This document shows, in pieces, positions 24,433 to 33,094 of a stretch of DNA of 64,000 nt. The position numbers and the translations under genes are program-made. Below the pieces are notes generated by a model. The model worked only from the letters and a program-made list of their open reading frames with translations. It made no database searches and was not told the origin of the DNA. The DNA comes from CAMXAS01 sp964442435 (GTDB taxonomy: Bacteria > Bacteroidota > Bacteroidia > Bacteroidales > P3): contig CAYTZG010000001.1 of the NCBI GenBank assembly GCA_964442435.1, positions 1-64,000 on the forward strand. Reading direction: 5' to 3'. Numbering within the stretch: the first letter of the stretch is position 1; every line of letters starts with the position of its first letter.

Positions 24433-27228
24433 CTACCTTACCACCACTTTGCAGCAGCGGCCGTCAGAGACGACGCACAGGACGTACACGCCGGGGCGCA
24501 GGAGTTCTATCGTATGGTCAAAACCGCGATACACGCATTGCCCCGTGACCGTAAAGGCCTCCACTTCGCCGAGGCCATCCGCGAGGTAAGCCGTACGACC
24601 CTGCACGTAGGCGAAAGGCGCAGCAGAGAGGGCCGACTCGTTGGCCGTGGTGTCAATAGGTGGCGTAAGCGGTGCCGAGGTCATCAACATAAATTCAACC
24701 GTATCGAATCCTAAGGAAATATCCCCGGAAAAATGAGTCGCATAACGATAAGTGACTTCATCCGCATTGAAGAACAAGCGCGTTCCATCTATATAACCGC
24801 CTGTCACGCTACCGATTCGCGACACATCCATGCCCGGCAAGGTTCTCAAATCAAAAAAGACATTATCATCCAACTCCACTACCCTAACATTATTAGAACA
24901 CCGCAAATCCGCCAACAACGGATTTTGCGTAATGTCCAACGACGTCAACTGATTATCCCAACAATACAATCCCACCAACGCCAGATTCCGCGTAACGTCC
25001 AACGAGGTCAACTGGTTATAACCGCAATACAAAGCTTGCAGTTCCGAGTTCTGCGTAACGTCCAACGAGGTTACGCCGTTGGATTTTTCCCATGTACCAG
25101 AGCAATAGAAACTATTGATGCGCACTTCCGGTGCCGTGGTGTAAACCATAACCGCATAACTACCGCCTTCGGCATAGGTCTTGGTAAAAGACGTATCGGA
25201 CGACATAGCATATAAATAAGTGCCGTCCCCCCAATCCACACAGAATGTCTCCCGACCGGCAGGCCAATTTGCATCAACACTGACACCGATGCGCAAGGGC
25301 TTTTCTTCCCCTGCCTCGGCCGTCCAAGTCATAAAGATGGTGTCGCAGATGGCGGTAAGCAATCTAAATTCAACCGTATCGAACCCTAAGGAAATATCCC
25401 CGGAAAAATGAGTCGCATAACGATAAGTGACTTCATCCGCATTGAAGAACAAGCGCGTTCCATCTATATAACCGCCTGTCACGCTACCGATTCGCGACAC
25501 ATCCATGCCCGGCAAGGTTCTCAAATCAAAAAAGACATTATCATCCAACTCCACTACCCTAACATTATTAGAACACCGCAAATCCGCCAACAACGGATTT
25601 TGCGTAATGTCCAACGACGTCAACTGGTTGTGATCGCACCACAAATATTCCAATACCAGATTCTGCGAAACATCCAGCGATGGCAACTGGTTAGAAGAGC
25701 AACGCAATAACTCTAGTGCCATGTTCTGCGTAACGTCCAACGATGTCAACTGATTAACAGAGCAATACAAATGCACCAATCCCGCATTCTGCGTCACGTC
25801 CAACGATGTCAACTGATTATTATCGCATACCAAGCACCATAGATACGCGTTCTGCGTAACGTCCAACGACGTCAACTGGTTATGTTGGCAATATAAGTTG
25901 TTTAGATACGCGTTCTGCGTAACGTCCAACGATGTCAACTGATTAACAGAGCAATACAAATGCACCAACAACGGATTCTGCGTAACGTCCAACGAGGTCA
26001 ACTGGTTATTATAGCAATTCAAATACCTCAGTCCCGCGTTCCGCAATACGTCCAACGAGGTTACACCGTTGGTTCCATCCCATGTATTATTACCATTGCA
26101 TTCGAACCTCTCGATGAGCACTTCCGGTAACGTGGTGTAAACCACAACCGCATAATTACCGGCCGCCGAATAAGTTTTGGTAAAAGATGTATCCGTCGCA
26201 CACGATTCCAACCGCGTGCCATCCCCCCAATCCACGCTGAAAATCGTGGTCCCTTGAGATATTCCTAAATCCAGCAACCCTATACTCAGGGATTTCTCAT
26301 CTCCAGCCCCAGCCTCCCAAGTCATAAAGATCGTGTCGCAGACGGCGGCAAACAAGTAGAATTCCACCGTATCGGACACTTCCTCATTCTCGCCACTATA
26401 GCCAATGGCATAACGATACGATACCGCAGCCGCCTCAAAAGACAGACGCGTGCCGGACAGACGCCCCCCCCTCACGCTACCGATTCGCGACACATCCATA
26501 CCCGGCAACATGTCCAATTCCAATCCATTATCCACATCTAAATCCACTATCCGCATATTGTCATAGCAATACAATTGCACCAACAACGGATTCTGCGTAA
26601 CATCCAACGAGGTCAACTGGTTGCGAGAGCACGCCAAATATTCCAACGCTAGATTCCGCGACACATCCAACGAGGTCAACTGGTTATCAAAGCAAGACAA
26701 ACGTTGCAAGGTCGAGTTCTGCGACACGTCCAACGATGTCAACTGGTTATAGCTGCAATCCAAGCTTTGCAGTTCCGAGTTCCGCGTAACGTCCAACGAG
26801 GTCAACTGGTTATAGCTGCAATCCAAGCTTTGCAGTTCCGAGTTCCGCGTAACGTCCAACGAGGTTACGCCGTTGGTTTCATCCCATGGTCTATCGCATG
26901 CGAAACTATGGATGCGCACTTCCGGTAACGTGGTGTAAACCACAACCGCATAACTACCGCTTTCGGCATAGGTTTTGGTAAAAGACGTATCGGACGACAT
27001 AGCGTATAAATAGGTGCCATCACCCCAATCCACACAGAATGTCTCCTGACCGGCAGGCCTATTTGCACCAAAACTGACACCGACGCGCAAGGGATTTTTC
27101 TCCCCGGCCTCGGCCGTCCAGGCCAGGGAAATCGTGTCGCAAGCCGTTTCCGCGGCCATAACCGGCAAGCCGATAAACGAAACGACTACCCCATAAAGCC
27201 ATCCTGTCCACAATATTAACTTTTTCAT
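24433..27228 (-). CDS. Secreted leucine-rich-repeat surface protein, T9SS type A substrate
   Basis: A 931-residue protein with a signal peptide (about 1-26). It has three modules starting near residues 30, 297 and 627. Each begins with CDTI and a PKD-like beta unit containing VDWGDGT, continues with 21-residue leucine-rich repeats of the form LTSLDVTQNxxLxxLYCxxNQ (5, 8 and 3 copies), and ends with a LPGMDVSRIGSV cap. The last 85 residues form a type A T9SS sorting domain ending in GVYVLCVVSDGRCCKVVVR. It is thus expected to cross the outer membrane by T9SS and be anchored or released at the surface; adhesion is likely but unproven. GC is below the surrounding average. Internal DNA repeats are nearly identical, pointing to recent module shuffling. 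Confidence 0.85.
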   Translation of the reverse strand: MKKLILWTGWLYGVVVSFIGLPVMAAETACDTISLAWTAEAGEKNPLRVGVSFGANRPAGQETFCVDWGDGTYLYAMSSDTSFTKTYAESGSYAVVVYTTLPEVRIHSFACDRPWDETNGVTSLDVTRNSELQSLDCSYNQLTSLDVTRNSELQSLDCSYNQLTSLDVSQNSTLQRLSCFDNQLTSLDVSRNLALEYLACSRNQLTSLDVTQNPLLVQLYCYDNMRIVDLDVDNGLELDMLPGMDVSRIGSVRGGRLSGTRLSFEAAAVSYRYAIGYSGENEEVSDTVEFYLFAAVCDTIFMTWEAGAGDEKSLSIGLLDLGISQGTTIFSVDWGDGTRLESCATDTSFTKTYSAAGNYAVVVYTTLPEVLIERFECNGNNTWDGTNGVTSLDVLRNAGLRYLNCYNNQLTSLDVTQNPLLVHLYCSVNQLTSLDVTQNAYLNNLYCQHNQLTSLDVTQNAYLWCLVCDNNQLTSLDVTQNAGLVHLYCSVNQLTSLDVTQNMALELLRCSSNQLPSLDVSQNLVLEYLWCDHNQLTSLDITQNPLLADLRCSNNVRVVELDDNVFFDLRTLPGMDVSRIGSVTGGYIDGTRLFFNADEVTYRYATHFSGDISLGFDTVEFRLLTAICDTIFMTWTAEAGEEKPLRIGVSVDANWPAGRETFCVDWGDGTYLYAMSSDTSFTKTYAEGGSYAVMVYTTAPEVRINSFYCSGTWEKSNGVTSLDVTQNSELQALYCGYNQLTSLDVTRNLALVGLYCWDNQLTSLDITQNPLLADLRCSNNVRVVELDDNVFFDLRTLPGMDVSRIGSVTGGYIDGTRLFFNADEVTYRYATHFSGDISLGFDTVEFMLMTSAPLTPPIDTTANESALSAAPFAYVQGRTAYLADGLGEVEAFTVTGQCVYRGFDHTIELLRPGVYVLCVVSDGRCCKVVVR
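24691..24951. repeat. 261-bp intragenic duplication, copy A
   Basis: Matches 25366-25626 (675 bases away) with a single difference that I can see (24709 T versus 25384 C). It encodes the cap and last leucine-rich repeat of module 3. Confidence 0.85.
25366..25626. repeat. 261-bp intragenic duplication, copy B
   Basis: Second copy of 24691-24951, encoding the cap and last leucine-rich repeat of module 2. The spacing keeps the reading frame. Confidence 0.85.
26738..26863. repeat. Exact tandem 63-bp repeat (two copies, one LRR unit each)
   Basis: Bases 26738-26800 and 26801-26863 are identical and each encodes one 21-residue leucine-rich repeat unit of module 1. Confidence 0.85.
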
Positions 27229-27576
27229 TGCCGTATATCTTTAAACTTCACTATCATCCGTCCTATTTCGGTAGCCAAGATAATATATATATCGCAAAGC
27301 ACCAAATCTTTCGGCCACTTTTTTCAAAAAAGTTTTCAACAAAACGGCTTTTTCTCAATATTTTCACAGGGTTTGAGGCCCACTTGCGCCTCGCCCCTAT
27401 GTCTGACTTTTTACAAAACTTTCGGAAAACGCAGTTTTTTGAGGGCGAAAATCGTAGGAAAACGCAGTTTTGGGACCGTAACGGGCGGCATTTTGTACGG
27501 TCGTTTTCGTATATTTGAGGGTGGAACGCGGCGATGGAGCGCGGTTTTAAACCAAATCAAAACACTGAAAATCAAA
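27229..27576. other. Non-coding region between LRR gene and U32 peptidase
   Basis: About 350 bases without a convincing gene. It contains a 15-base direct repeat GGAAAACGCAGTTTT at 27424-27438 and 27457-27471, and a plus-strand -7 box TATATTTG at 27510-27517 that probably drives the U32 gene. The left part is AT-rich and should hold the leftward promoter of the LRR gene, which I could not place. Confidence 0.5.
27510..27517 (+). promoter_or_regulatory. -7 box for the U32 peptidase gene
   Basis: TATATTTG, 59 bases before the ATG at 27577. TTTG at 27492-27495 is too close (14 bases) to be a normal -33. Confidence 0.45.
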
Positions 27577-28890
27577 ATGAACCAACATGATTTTTCCATT
27601 CCCGAGGCGGTGCGCGAAGCGGCGCGGCACATCGAAATCATGGCGCCGGCCGGCTCGTTCGCGGCCCTGCACGCCGCGCTCAAGGCGGGCGCAAACGCCG
27701 TCTATTTCGGCATCGGCTCACTCAATATGCGCGCCACGGCGGCCATGAACTTTACCGAAGCCGACCTGCCCGAAATCACGGCCCTGTGCCATGCGCAGGG
27801 CGCAAAAGCCTATCTGACCGTCAACACGATTGTCTATGACGAAGAACAGGCGCAAATCGCGCACGTGCTGGAACTGGCCGCCACGCACCATGTGGATGCC
27901 GTTATCGCGTCCGACTGGGCCGTCATTACGCGCGCGCGGCAACTCGGCCTCGAAGTGCATATCTCCACGCAGTGCAACATCACGAACATCGACGCCGTGC
28001 GCCACTACGCCGCCTATGCCGACGTGATGGTGGCCTCGCGCGAGATGAGCCTCGAACAGCTCACGCGCCTGATTGACCAAATCCGCGAGCGGGACATCCG
28101 CGGCCCCAAGGGCGAGTTGGTGCAGGTGGAGATTTTTGTACACGGCGCGCTCTGCATGGCCGTATCGGGCAAATGCTACCTGAGCCTCGACCATTTGGCC
28201 CGCTCGGCCAACCGCGGCAGCTGCCTCCAGCTCTGCCGCCGCCCGTACCGGCTCTCGGAGGTGGCCGACACACCCGAACAGGAGATTACGGAGATAGACG
28301 TCGATAACCGATACCTGCTCTCGCCCAAAGACCTCAAGACGGTGGATTTCCTCGACCGCCTCATCGCCACGGGTATCCGCGTGCTCAAGATAGAAGGGCG
28401 CGGACGGGCGGCGGACTACGTCAAGACCGTGACCGAAGTCTATAAGGAGGCCGTGGCCGCCTGCGCCGACGGCAGCTACGGGCCCGAAAAAATCGCGCAC
28501 TGGAACGAACGGCTCGGCCACGTCTATCACCGTGGCTTTTGGGAGGGCTACTACATGGGGAAAAAGACGGGCGAATGGAGCACGCGCTACGGTTCGTCGG
28601 CCGACCGCAAGAAAACCTATGTGGGGCTCGTGGCCAACTATTTCAGCCGCCTGCAGGTGGCCGAAATAAAGGTGGAGGCCGGCGCGTTTTCGGTGGGCGA
28701 CGAGCTGACGGTGATTGGGCCGCACACGGGCGCCTACGAAACGACGGTACCCGAAATCCGCGTGGACTTGGTGCCGGTGAAGACGACGCGCAAGGGCGAG
28801 TCGTGCTCGATACCCGTAAGCGAACCCGTGCGCAAGGGCGACAAGGTGTATCGCGTGGACAAGGCCGACTACCCGACGGCGAACGCATAG
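27577..28890 (+). CDS. U32 family peptidase-like protein (TrhP/RlhA group)
   Basis: A 437-residue protein. EIMAPAGSFAALHAALKAGANAVYFG at the N-terminus, the central VHGALCMAVSGKCYLS with cysteines, and NRGSCLQLCRRPYRL with ARSANRGSC are hallmarks of the U32 family. Members once called collagenases include enzymes for tRNA (TrhP) or 23S rRNA (RlhA) hydroxylation, with conserved cysteines likely to hold an iron-sulfur cluster, so an RNA modification role is more likely than proteolysis. The frame stays open upstream; the ATG at 27577 aligns with the family start. The last 22 bases overlap the end of the convergent T9SS gene. Confidence 0.9.
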   Translation: MNQHDFSIPEAVREAARHIEIMAPAGSFAALHAALKAGANAVYFGIGSLNMRATAAMNFTEADLPEITALCHAQGAKAYLTVNTIVYDEEQAQIAHVLELAATHHVDAVIASDWAVITRARQLGLEVHISTQCNITNIDAVRHYAAYADVMVASREMSLEQLTRLIDQIRERDIRGPKGELVQVEIFVHGALCMAVSGKCYLSLDHLARSANRGSCLQLCRRPYRLSEVADTPEQEITEIDVDNRYLLSPKDLKTVDFLDRLIATGIRVLKIEGRGRAADYVKTVTEVYKEAVAACADGSYGPEKIAHWNERLGHVYHRGFWEGYYMGKKTGEWSTRYGSSADRKKTYVGLVANYFSRLQVAEIKVEAGAFSVGDELTVIGPHTGAYETTVPEIRVDLVPVKTTRKGESCSIPVSEPVRKGDKVYRVDKADYPTANA

Positions 28891-30821
28891 CGCACCGTCT
28901 TGCGGCGGCCGTCGGGATGCACGAGCTTGAAAAGCCATACATAGACGCCCGCCCTTAGGCTCAGCCCCTTGTCATCCTCGCCTTTGTATATCCAGCGGCC
29001 TCGCGCCGACAGGATTTCATCCGCCGCCAGCAGTTTCATCCGGCGGCCACAGGCGTCGTAGAGTTCCGCCTTGCAGACGAATCCCTGCAAGGCTTCGTTC
29101 CAACTTATTTCCGTATAGTCGTTCCGCCCGTCGCCGTTGGGCGTGATGAGCCGCGTGCTGAATTCGAAATAACGGCCAAACGCGCGTTCCTCGGCCTCCA
29201 AATCGCCGTTGTACTGCGAATTGGGACAGCCGGGCGTGGCGCCGCCCTCCGCCATCGAAGCCGACTGCCAGTTGTCGGCCCGCGAGGCCGGAACCTTGAA
29301 GCCGATACGCTCCAACGACACGCCCTTGACCGACGGTAGCAACACGTGGTGCATGGCCTTGTCATAGACGGCTTCTTCGCCATACACCGTGTCGGTGGGC
29401 GACAGCCACGCCCACAAGAGGCGGCCGCCCGACGCGTTGAGCGTCGGGAAGGCGGAGGCGGTATATACCTGTTCCCTACAGGGTGCATAGCGCGGCGAAA
29501 GGCTTTCCGCATCCTTGCACCAAGCCACGTAGCCGCCCGGCGGCACTATGAGCGCAGTATCCTTGCAGAGCCGCGACCATTTGACTTTGGCGCCGCCTCC
29601 GCCTTCGGCCGTGCCGACGGCATCCCCGCTGACAACGCCTACATAAAGGTAGTAAGGCCACAGGGCTGTGTCCGACGCGTTGTAGAGCTCCACAAACTTG
29701 CTCTCGCCAGTCTCCACGTCAAACAGGATTTCGCTCCACAGCCAGGCCGTCGGCACGGGCGGCCGCCCCCATGCGGGGAGACCGGGCGCGGGCGGGGTTA
29801 TGGGCAGCGTATCCACGGCGGGGGGCAGCGTATCGGCCGGCGGGTCGGGCTCAGTCGGCGGGTCTGGGTCAGTCACGGGCGGAAGCGTATCNNNNNNNNN
29901 NNNNNNNNNNNNNNNNNNNNNNNNNNNNNNNNNNNNNNNNNNNNNNNNNNNNNNNNNNNNNNNNNNNNNNNNNNNNNNNNNNNNNNNNNNNGGCGGCTCC
30001 GGGTCGGGCGCGCCGCCGCCCAAGCGCATCGCGTCCACGGCGAACTTCGTGGCCCGCGAGGCTGTACTGTAATAGACGTAGAAGCCCGTATAAAGCGGGC
30101 GGCGACGCAGGCTGTCCGGCAGAAACGCCGCCCAATCCAAGGCCAAGCCCTCGCCCTCCGTCTGCCAACGGGTGCTGTCGGGCAGCCGCACCCAAAAGGC
30201 CGCTTCCCCCGCCCCGTCCGCATCCGTTCCCGCCACCCGCCACCTGAGCGCATAGGCGGCCCCGCCGCTTTTCTTATAGACGGTTTCGCCCGACCACAGC
30301 AACGTCTGTTCCCGTCCTTGCTGCCGATACAGCCGCCAGCGGTTCTCGCTCCCCTTTTCGCCCATTTGGAAATACAGCGCCTGCACGGTGGAGTCCGTCC
30401 ACAGCGTATCGCCGCCCGCCCAGCCGCTCAGCCACACATAATAGCGGAAGTAATTCGTGGACGAGGGATTGAAACCGGTCCAAAACGCCCCCTGCCCGCA
30501 CAAACCTTCCCGCTCGGCCTGCGCCCAAAACGCGGCCAGTCCGGCCGAATCCAATTGCGCGGCGTCGCCCCACACGGGCCGCATGAGGCACAATGCGGCC
30601 TTGGCGGCCGAAGTGTCGGTTCGCGCCATGCCGTTCTCCGCCACAAAGGCGCTCGTCTGCCCCGTCCAATCCGTCCATCCGTCTTCAAAATCCTCCGTCC
30701 AATACACGGGCTGCTGCGCCTGCCCCGCCCCTATGGCGCCCAAACCGCTCAGCGCCCACCATCCGCAGCACAAAAGGGCATACCGCCACCGTCCGCGCCA
30801 TCTTCCTGCTTTTTTCATCAT
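28869..30821 (-). CDS. Secreted protein with lamin-tail-like segment and type B (gliding-associated) T9SS domain; contains an assembly gap
   Basis: The open frame gives 650 residues including 34 unknown ones. An N-terminal hydrophobic stretch (YALLCCGWWALSGLGAIGAGQAQ) is a signal peptide. Residues about 35-270 look like a beta-sandwich carbohydrate- or protein-binding region. Then comes a Pro/Asp/Glu-rich linker (DPDPPTEPDPPADTLPP) interrupted by 100 Ns, and a segment WLWSEILFDVETGESKFVELYNAS resembling a lamin-tail domain. The last 95 residues, with TPNGDGRNDYTEISW and GVYVWLFKLVHPDGRRK, are the gliding-associated type B sorting domain. The true length and even the frame across the gap are not known because the run of exactly 100 Ns is probably a placeholder. 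Function unknown. Confidence 0.75.
   Translation of the reverse strand: MMKKAGRWRGRWRYALLCCGWWALSGLGAIGAGQAQQPVYWTEDFEDGWTDWTGQTSAFVAENGMARTDTSAAKAALCLMRPVWGDAAQLDSAGLAAFWAQAEREGLCGQGAFWTGFNPSSTNYFRYYVWLSGWAGGDTLWTDSTVQALYFQMGEKGSENRWRLYRQQGREQTLLWSGETVYKKSGGAAYALRWRVAGTDADGAGEAAFWVRLPDSTRWQTEGEGLALDWAAFLPDSLRRRPLYTGFYVYYSTASRATKFAVDAMRLGGGAPDPEPXXXXXXXXXXXXXXXXXXXXXXXXXXXXXXXXXXDTLPPVTDPDPPTEPDPPADTLPPAVDTLPITPPAPGLPAWGRPPVPTAWLWSEILFDVETGESKFVELYNASDTALWPYYLYVGVVSGDAVGTAEGGGGAKVKWSRLCKDTALIVPPGGYVAWCKDAESLSPRYAPCREQVYTASAFPTLNASGGRLLWAWLSPTDTVYGEEAVYDKAMHHVLLPSVKGVSLERIGFKVPASRADNWQSASMAEGGATPGCPNSQYNGDLEAEERAFGRYFEFSTRLITPNGDGRNDYTEISWNEALQGFVCKAELYDACGRRMKLLAADEILSARGRWIYKGEDDKGLSLRAGVYVWLFKLVHPDGRRKTVRYAFAVG
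29892..29991. other. Assembly gap (100 Ns)
   Basis: All bases are N. It falls in the repetitive Pro/Asp/Glu-coding linker of the T9SS protein, where short repeats probably broke the assembly. Confidence 0.99.
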
Positions 30822-30828
30822 TTTTCAC

Positions 30829-30836
30829 TACATTTG
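30829..30836 (+). promoter_or_regulatory. -7 box for asd
   Basis: TACATTTG, followed by a leader of about 100 bases before the asd start. It lies just before the divergent T9SS gene start. No clear -33 element. Confidence 0.4.
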
Positions 30837-30939
30837 CGCTTCGTTACCGATGGGTTCGGCACAAAGACCGGCCACCGACCCGAAAGCCGTTTGACAATAT
30901 ACGTCCGAGGGTCGGAAACAGATGAAAAAAAGTTTGAAA

Positions 30940-31938
30940 ATGTCTGAAAAACTGAAGATAGCCGTTGTGGGCGCCACAGGCCTGGTGGGTTCCAAGATGT
31001 TGCAGGTCATGGAAGAATATGGTTTGACCAATATCGAACTGTTGCCGGCGGCCTCGGCCAAATCGGTGGGCAAGGAAGTGCGGTTCGCGGCGCAAAGCCA
31101 CCGCGTCATGTCGGTGGAAGACGCCATTGCGGCGCATCCCCACTACGCCATTTTCTCGGCCGGCGGTTCCACCTCGCTCACCTATGCGCCCCGTTTTGCC
31201 GAAGTGGGTTGCACCGTAGTCGATAACTCCTCGGCCTGGCGCATGGATCCGAACGTGCCGCTCGTCGTGCCCGAAATCAACATGGCGGCCATCAAGCCCG
31301 AACACCGCATTATCGCCAATCCCAACTGCTCCACGATTCAGATGGTCATGGCGCTGGCCCCCATCCACAAGGCCTACGGCATCAAACGTCTGGTCATCTC
31401 CACCTATCAGTCGGTAAGCGGTTCCGGCATCAAGGCCCTGCGTCAACTCGAAAACGAAGAGCGCGGAGAGGCGGGCGAAAAGGCCTATCCGTATCAGATT
31501 CACCGCAACCTGTTCCCGCACGGCGGCGACTTTCAGAACGACGGTTATACGACCGAAGAGACCAAACTGCTGAACGAAACGCGCAAGATTCTGTCCGACC
31601 CCAATATAGGCGTTACCGCGACCGTGGTACGCGTGCCGGTTTCCGGCGGCCATTCCGAAGCCGTCAACGTAGAGACGCGGCAGCCGTTCGAACTGGCCGA
31701 CATCCGGAGGCTGTTGGAACAGATGCCGGGCGTGCGCCTTGTGGACGACCCTGCGCGCCTGCTCTACCCGATGCCGCTGTTCGCCTACGATAAAAACGAA
31801 GTGTTCGTGGGCCGCATCCGCCGGGACGAAAGCATCGAAAACGGGCTGAACCTTTGGATTGTGGCCGACAATATCCGCAAAGGCGCGGCCACCAACGCCG
31901 TGCAAATCGTCCTGCAACTGATCGCCCAACGCGCCTGA
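30940..31938 (+). CDS. asd: Aspartate-semialdehyde dehydrogenase
   Basis: A 332-residue enzyme that reduces aspartyl-4-phosphate to aspartate semialdehyde, the branch point to lysine/diaminopimelate, threonine and methionine. NADP-binding KIAVVGATGLVGSKML is at the N-terminus and the catalytic cysteine is in IIANPNCSTIQM near residue 130. An in-frame ATG six codons upstream (30922) is also possible; 30940 gives the usual MSEKLKIAVVGA start. The lysine-pathway gene dapD lies 1.6 kb away on the other strand. Confidence 0.95.
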   Translation: MSEKLKIAVVGATGLVGSKMLQVMEEYGLTNIELLPAASAKSVGKEVRFAAQSHRVMSVEDAIAAHPHYAIFSAGGSTSLTYAPRFAEVGCTVVDNSSAWRMDPNVPLVVPEINMAAIKPEHRIIANPNCSTIQMVMALAPIHKAYGIKRLVISTYQSVSGSGIKALRQLENEERGEAGEKAYPYQIHRNLFPHGGDFQNDGYTTEETKLLNETRKILSDPNIGVTATVVRVPVSGGHSEAVNVETRQPFELADIRRLLEQMPGVRLVDDPARLLYPMPLFAYDKNEVFVGRIRRDESIENGLNLWIVADNIRKGAATNAVQIVLQLIAQRA

Positions 31939-32003
31939 GGCTCTTTCCCCGAACCATCCGAAGAAAACCAAGCCGCTTCCGGACAAAAAATTCAGGGCTC
32001 GCA

Positions 32004-32035
32004 TTTGGTTTATAAAATAAACTATTTTATCTTTG
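32004..32035 (+). promoter_or_regulatory. Consensus promoter for the membrane protein/regulator pair
   Basis: TTTG (32004-32007), 20-base spacer, TATCTTTG (32028-32035): complete match to the Bacteroidota consensus, 76 bases before the ATG at 32112. Confidence 0.75.
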
Positions 32036-32111
32036 CATCATACAAAGCCGGGAAGTGCGCACGAAAGGCTATTGTAAAACATTATTTTACTAATAGTTAA
32101 ACTAAAAAGTT

Positions 32112-32705
32112 ATGCAAAACGAAACGTTCAACGAACAGGACAGTCTCCGAATCATTACCGAAATGATTCATAAGACCAAAAACAACGTCATCAAAAAAGA
32201 CTTCAACGAATTCCTGTTTTACGGCTACACGGTCCTCTTGGCCTCCGTCGCCGTCTATGCCACCGTGTATTTTACGGGCAACCCCGATTTCATGTTCCTT
32301 TGGACCGCCATGTGTCTGCTCTATCTGCTCAAGACGTTCGCGTTCAGGAAACCCCGTCCCGAAGCCGTCACCTACTTGGAGGATATGCTGAACAAGGTAT
32401 GGAAAATCATCGGCAGTATGTTCGGTCTGACGCTGCTGGCCATGTTCGGCTGCAGCCCCCTCGTCGGCCGCGTCGATTTCTCGCTCATGATGCCGCTCTC
32501 CATTATCTACGCCGGCATCGGCACGTCCATCACCGGCCTGCTCATCAAGGAAAACAGCCTGACCTACACGCCGCTCATCGGATTGGTTTTAGCCACCTAT
32601 ATGTTGTTGGAGGGCACCTACGACAACAGCTGGAACCTTCTGTTCGGCGCCGCGTTCTTAATCTTCATGGTCATTCCGGCCCACATCTGCCGGCGTAAAT
32701 ACTAA
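32112..32705 (+). CDS. Small multi-spanning membrane protein, partner of a winged-helix regulator
   Basis: A 197-residue protein with a polar N-terminus (about 1-35) and five or six hydrophobic segments, for example YGYTVLLASVAVYATVYF, FMFLWTAMCLLYLLKTF and LIGLVLATYMLLEGTYD. No catalytic motif is visible. It is followed after 6 bases by a small winged-helix regulator, an arrangement I know from other Bacteroidota in which the regulator probably controls its own operon. Function unknown. Confidence 0.75.
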   Translation: MQNETFNEQDSLRIITEMIHKTKNNVIKKDFNEFLFYGYTVLLASVAVYATVYFTGNPDFMFLWTAMCLLYLLKTFAFRKPRPEAVTYLEDMLNKVWKIIGSMFGLTLLAMFGCSPLVGRVDFSLMMPLSIIYAGIGTSITGLLIKENSLTYTPLIGLVLATYMLLEGTYDNSWNLLFGAAFLIFMVIPAHICRRKY

Positions 32706-32711
32706 ACCGTC

Positions 32712-32999
32712 ATGAAAGAACTGAATCCTTTGCTGCATTCCCAACTGCGGTTGGCTATCATTTCACTGCTGTTGTCGGTGGAAGAAGCGGATTTCAAATA
32801 CCTCAAGGAGCAGTCGGGCGCAACGGCCGGCAACCTGAGCGTGCAAATCGACAAACTGTACGAAGCGGGCTATATCGACGTGCGCAAGGAAATCGTAGGC
32901 AAAAAGCCGCGCACGTCCTGCCGCATCACGGCGCAGGGGCGCGAAGCCTTGGACGAATATGTCTCGGTGTTGAAAGAATATCTGGGACAGGACTTCTAA
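32712..32999 (+). CDS. Small winged-helix transcriptional regulator
   Basis: A 95-residue protein that is a single winged-helix domain: LNPLLHSQLRLAIISLLL, the helix-turn-helix ADFKYLKEQSGATAGNLSV with recognition helix NLSVQIDKLYEAGYI, and a wing ending KPRTSCRITAQGREAL. This matches the HTH_34/MarR-like family of short DNA-binding proteins. It probably regulates the membrane protein gene with which it shares an operon and promoter. Confidence 0.87.
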   Translation: MKELNPLLHSQLRLAIISLLLSVEEADFKYLKEQSGATAGNLSVQIDKLYEAGYIDVRKEIVGKKPRTSCRITAQGREALDEYVSVLKEYLGQDF

Positions 33000-33023
33000 G
33001 GGCTACGGGTGACCCGGCGGGCC

Positions 33024-33067
33024 GTCAAAAGGAAAGCCGCTCCAAATGGAGCGGCTTTCCTTTTGAC
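33024..33067. terminator. Strong bidirectional terminator
   Basis: A perfect 20-bp stem (33024-33043 with 33048-33067) around AAAT, with A-run and T-run on the two flanks, between the convergent regulator and thioredoxin genes. Confidence 0.9.
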
Positions 33068-33094
33068 TCTGATGCCATACCGCGAAGCCGAAAC

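Noticed and set aside
26500..26870. Regular repeats that might suggest a CRISPR array
   Set aside because: The 63-base period is coding, without variable spacers, and each unit is a 21-residue leucine-rich repeat.
27424..27471. 15-base direct repeat as an attachment site
   Set aside because: Nothing mobile lies between the copies, which are only 33 bases apart.
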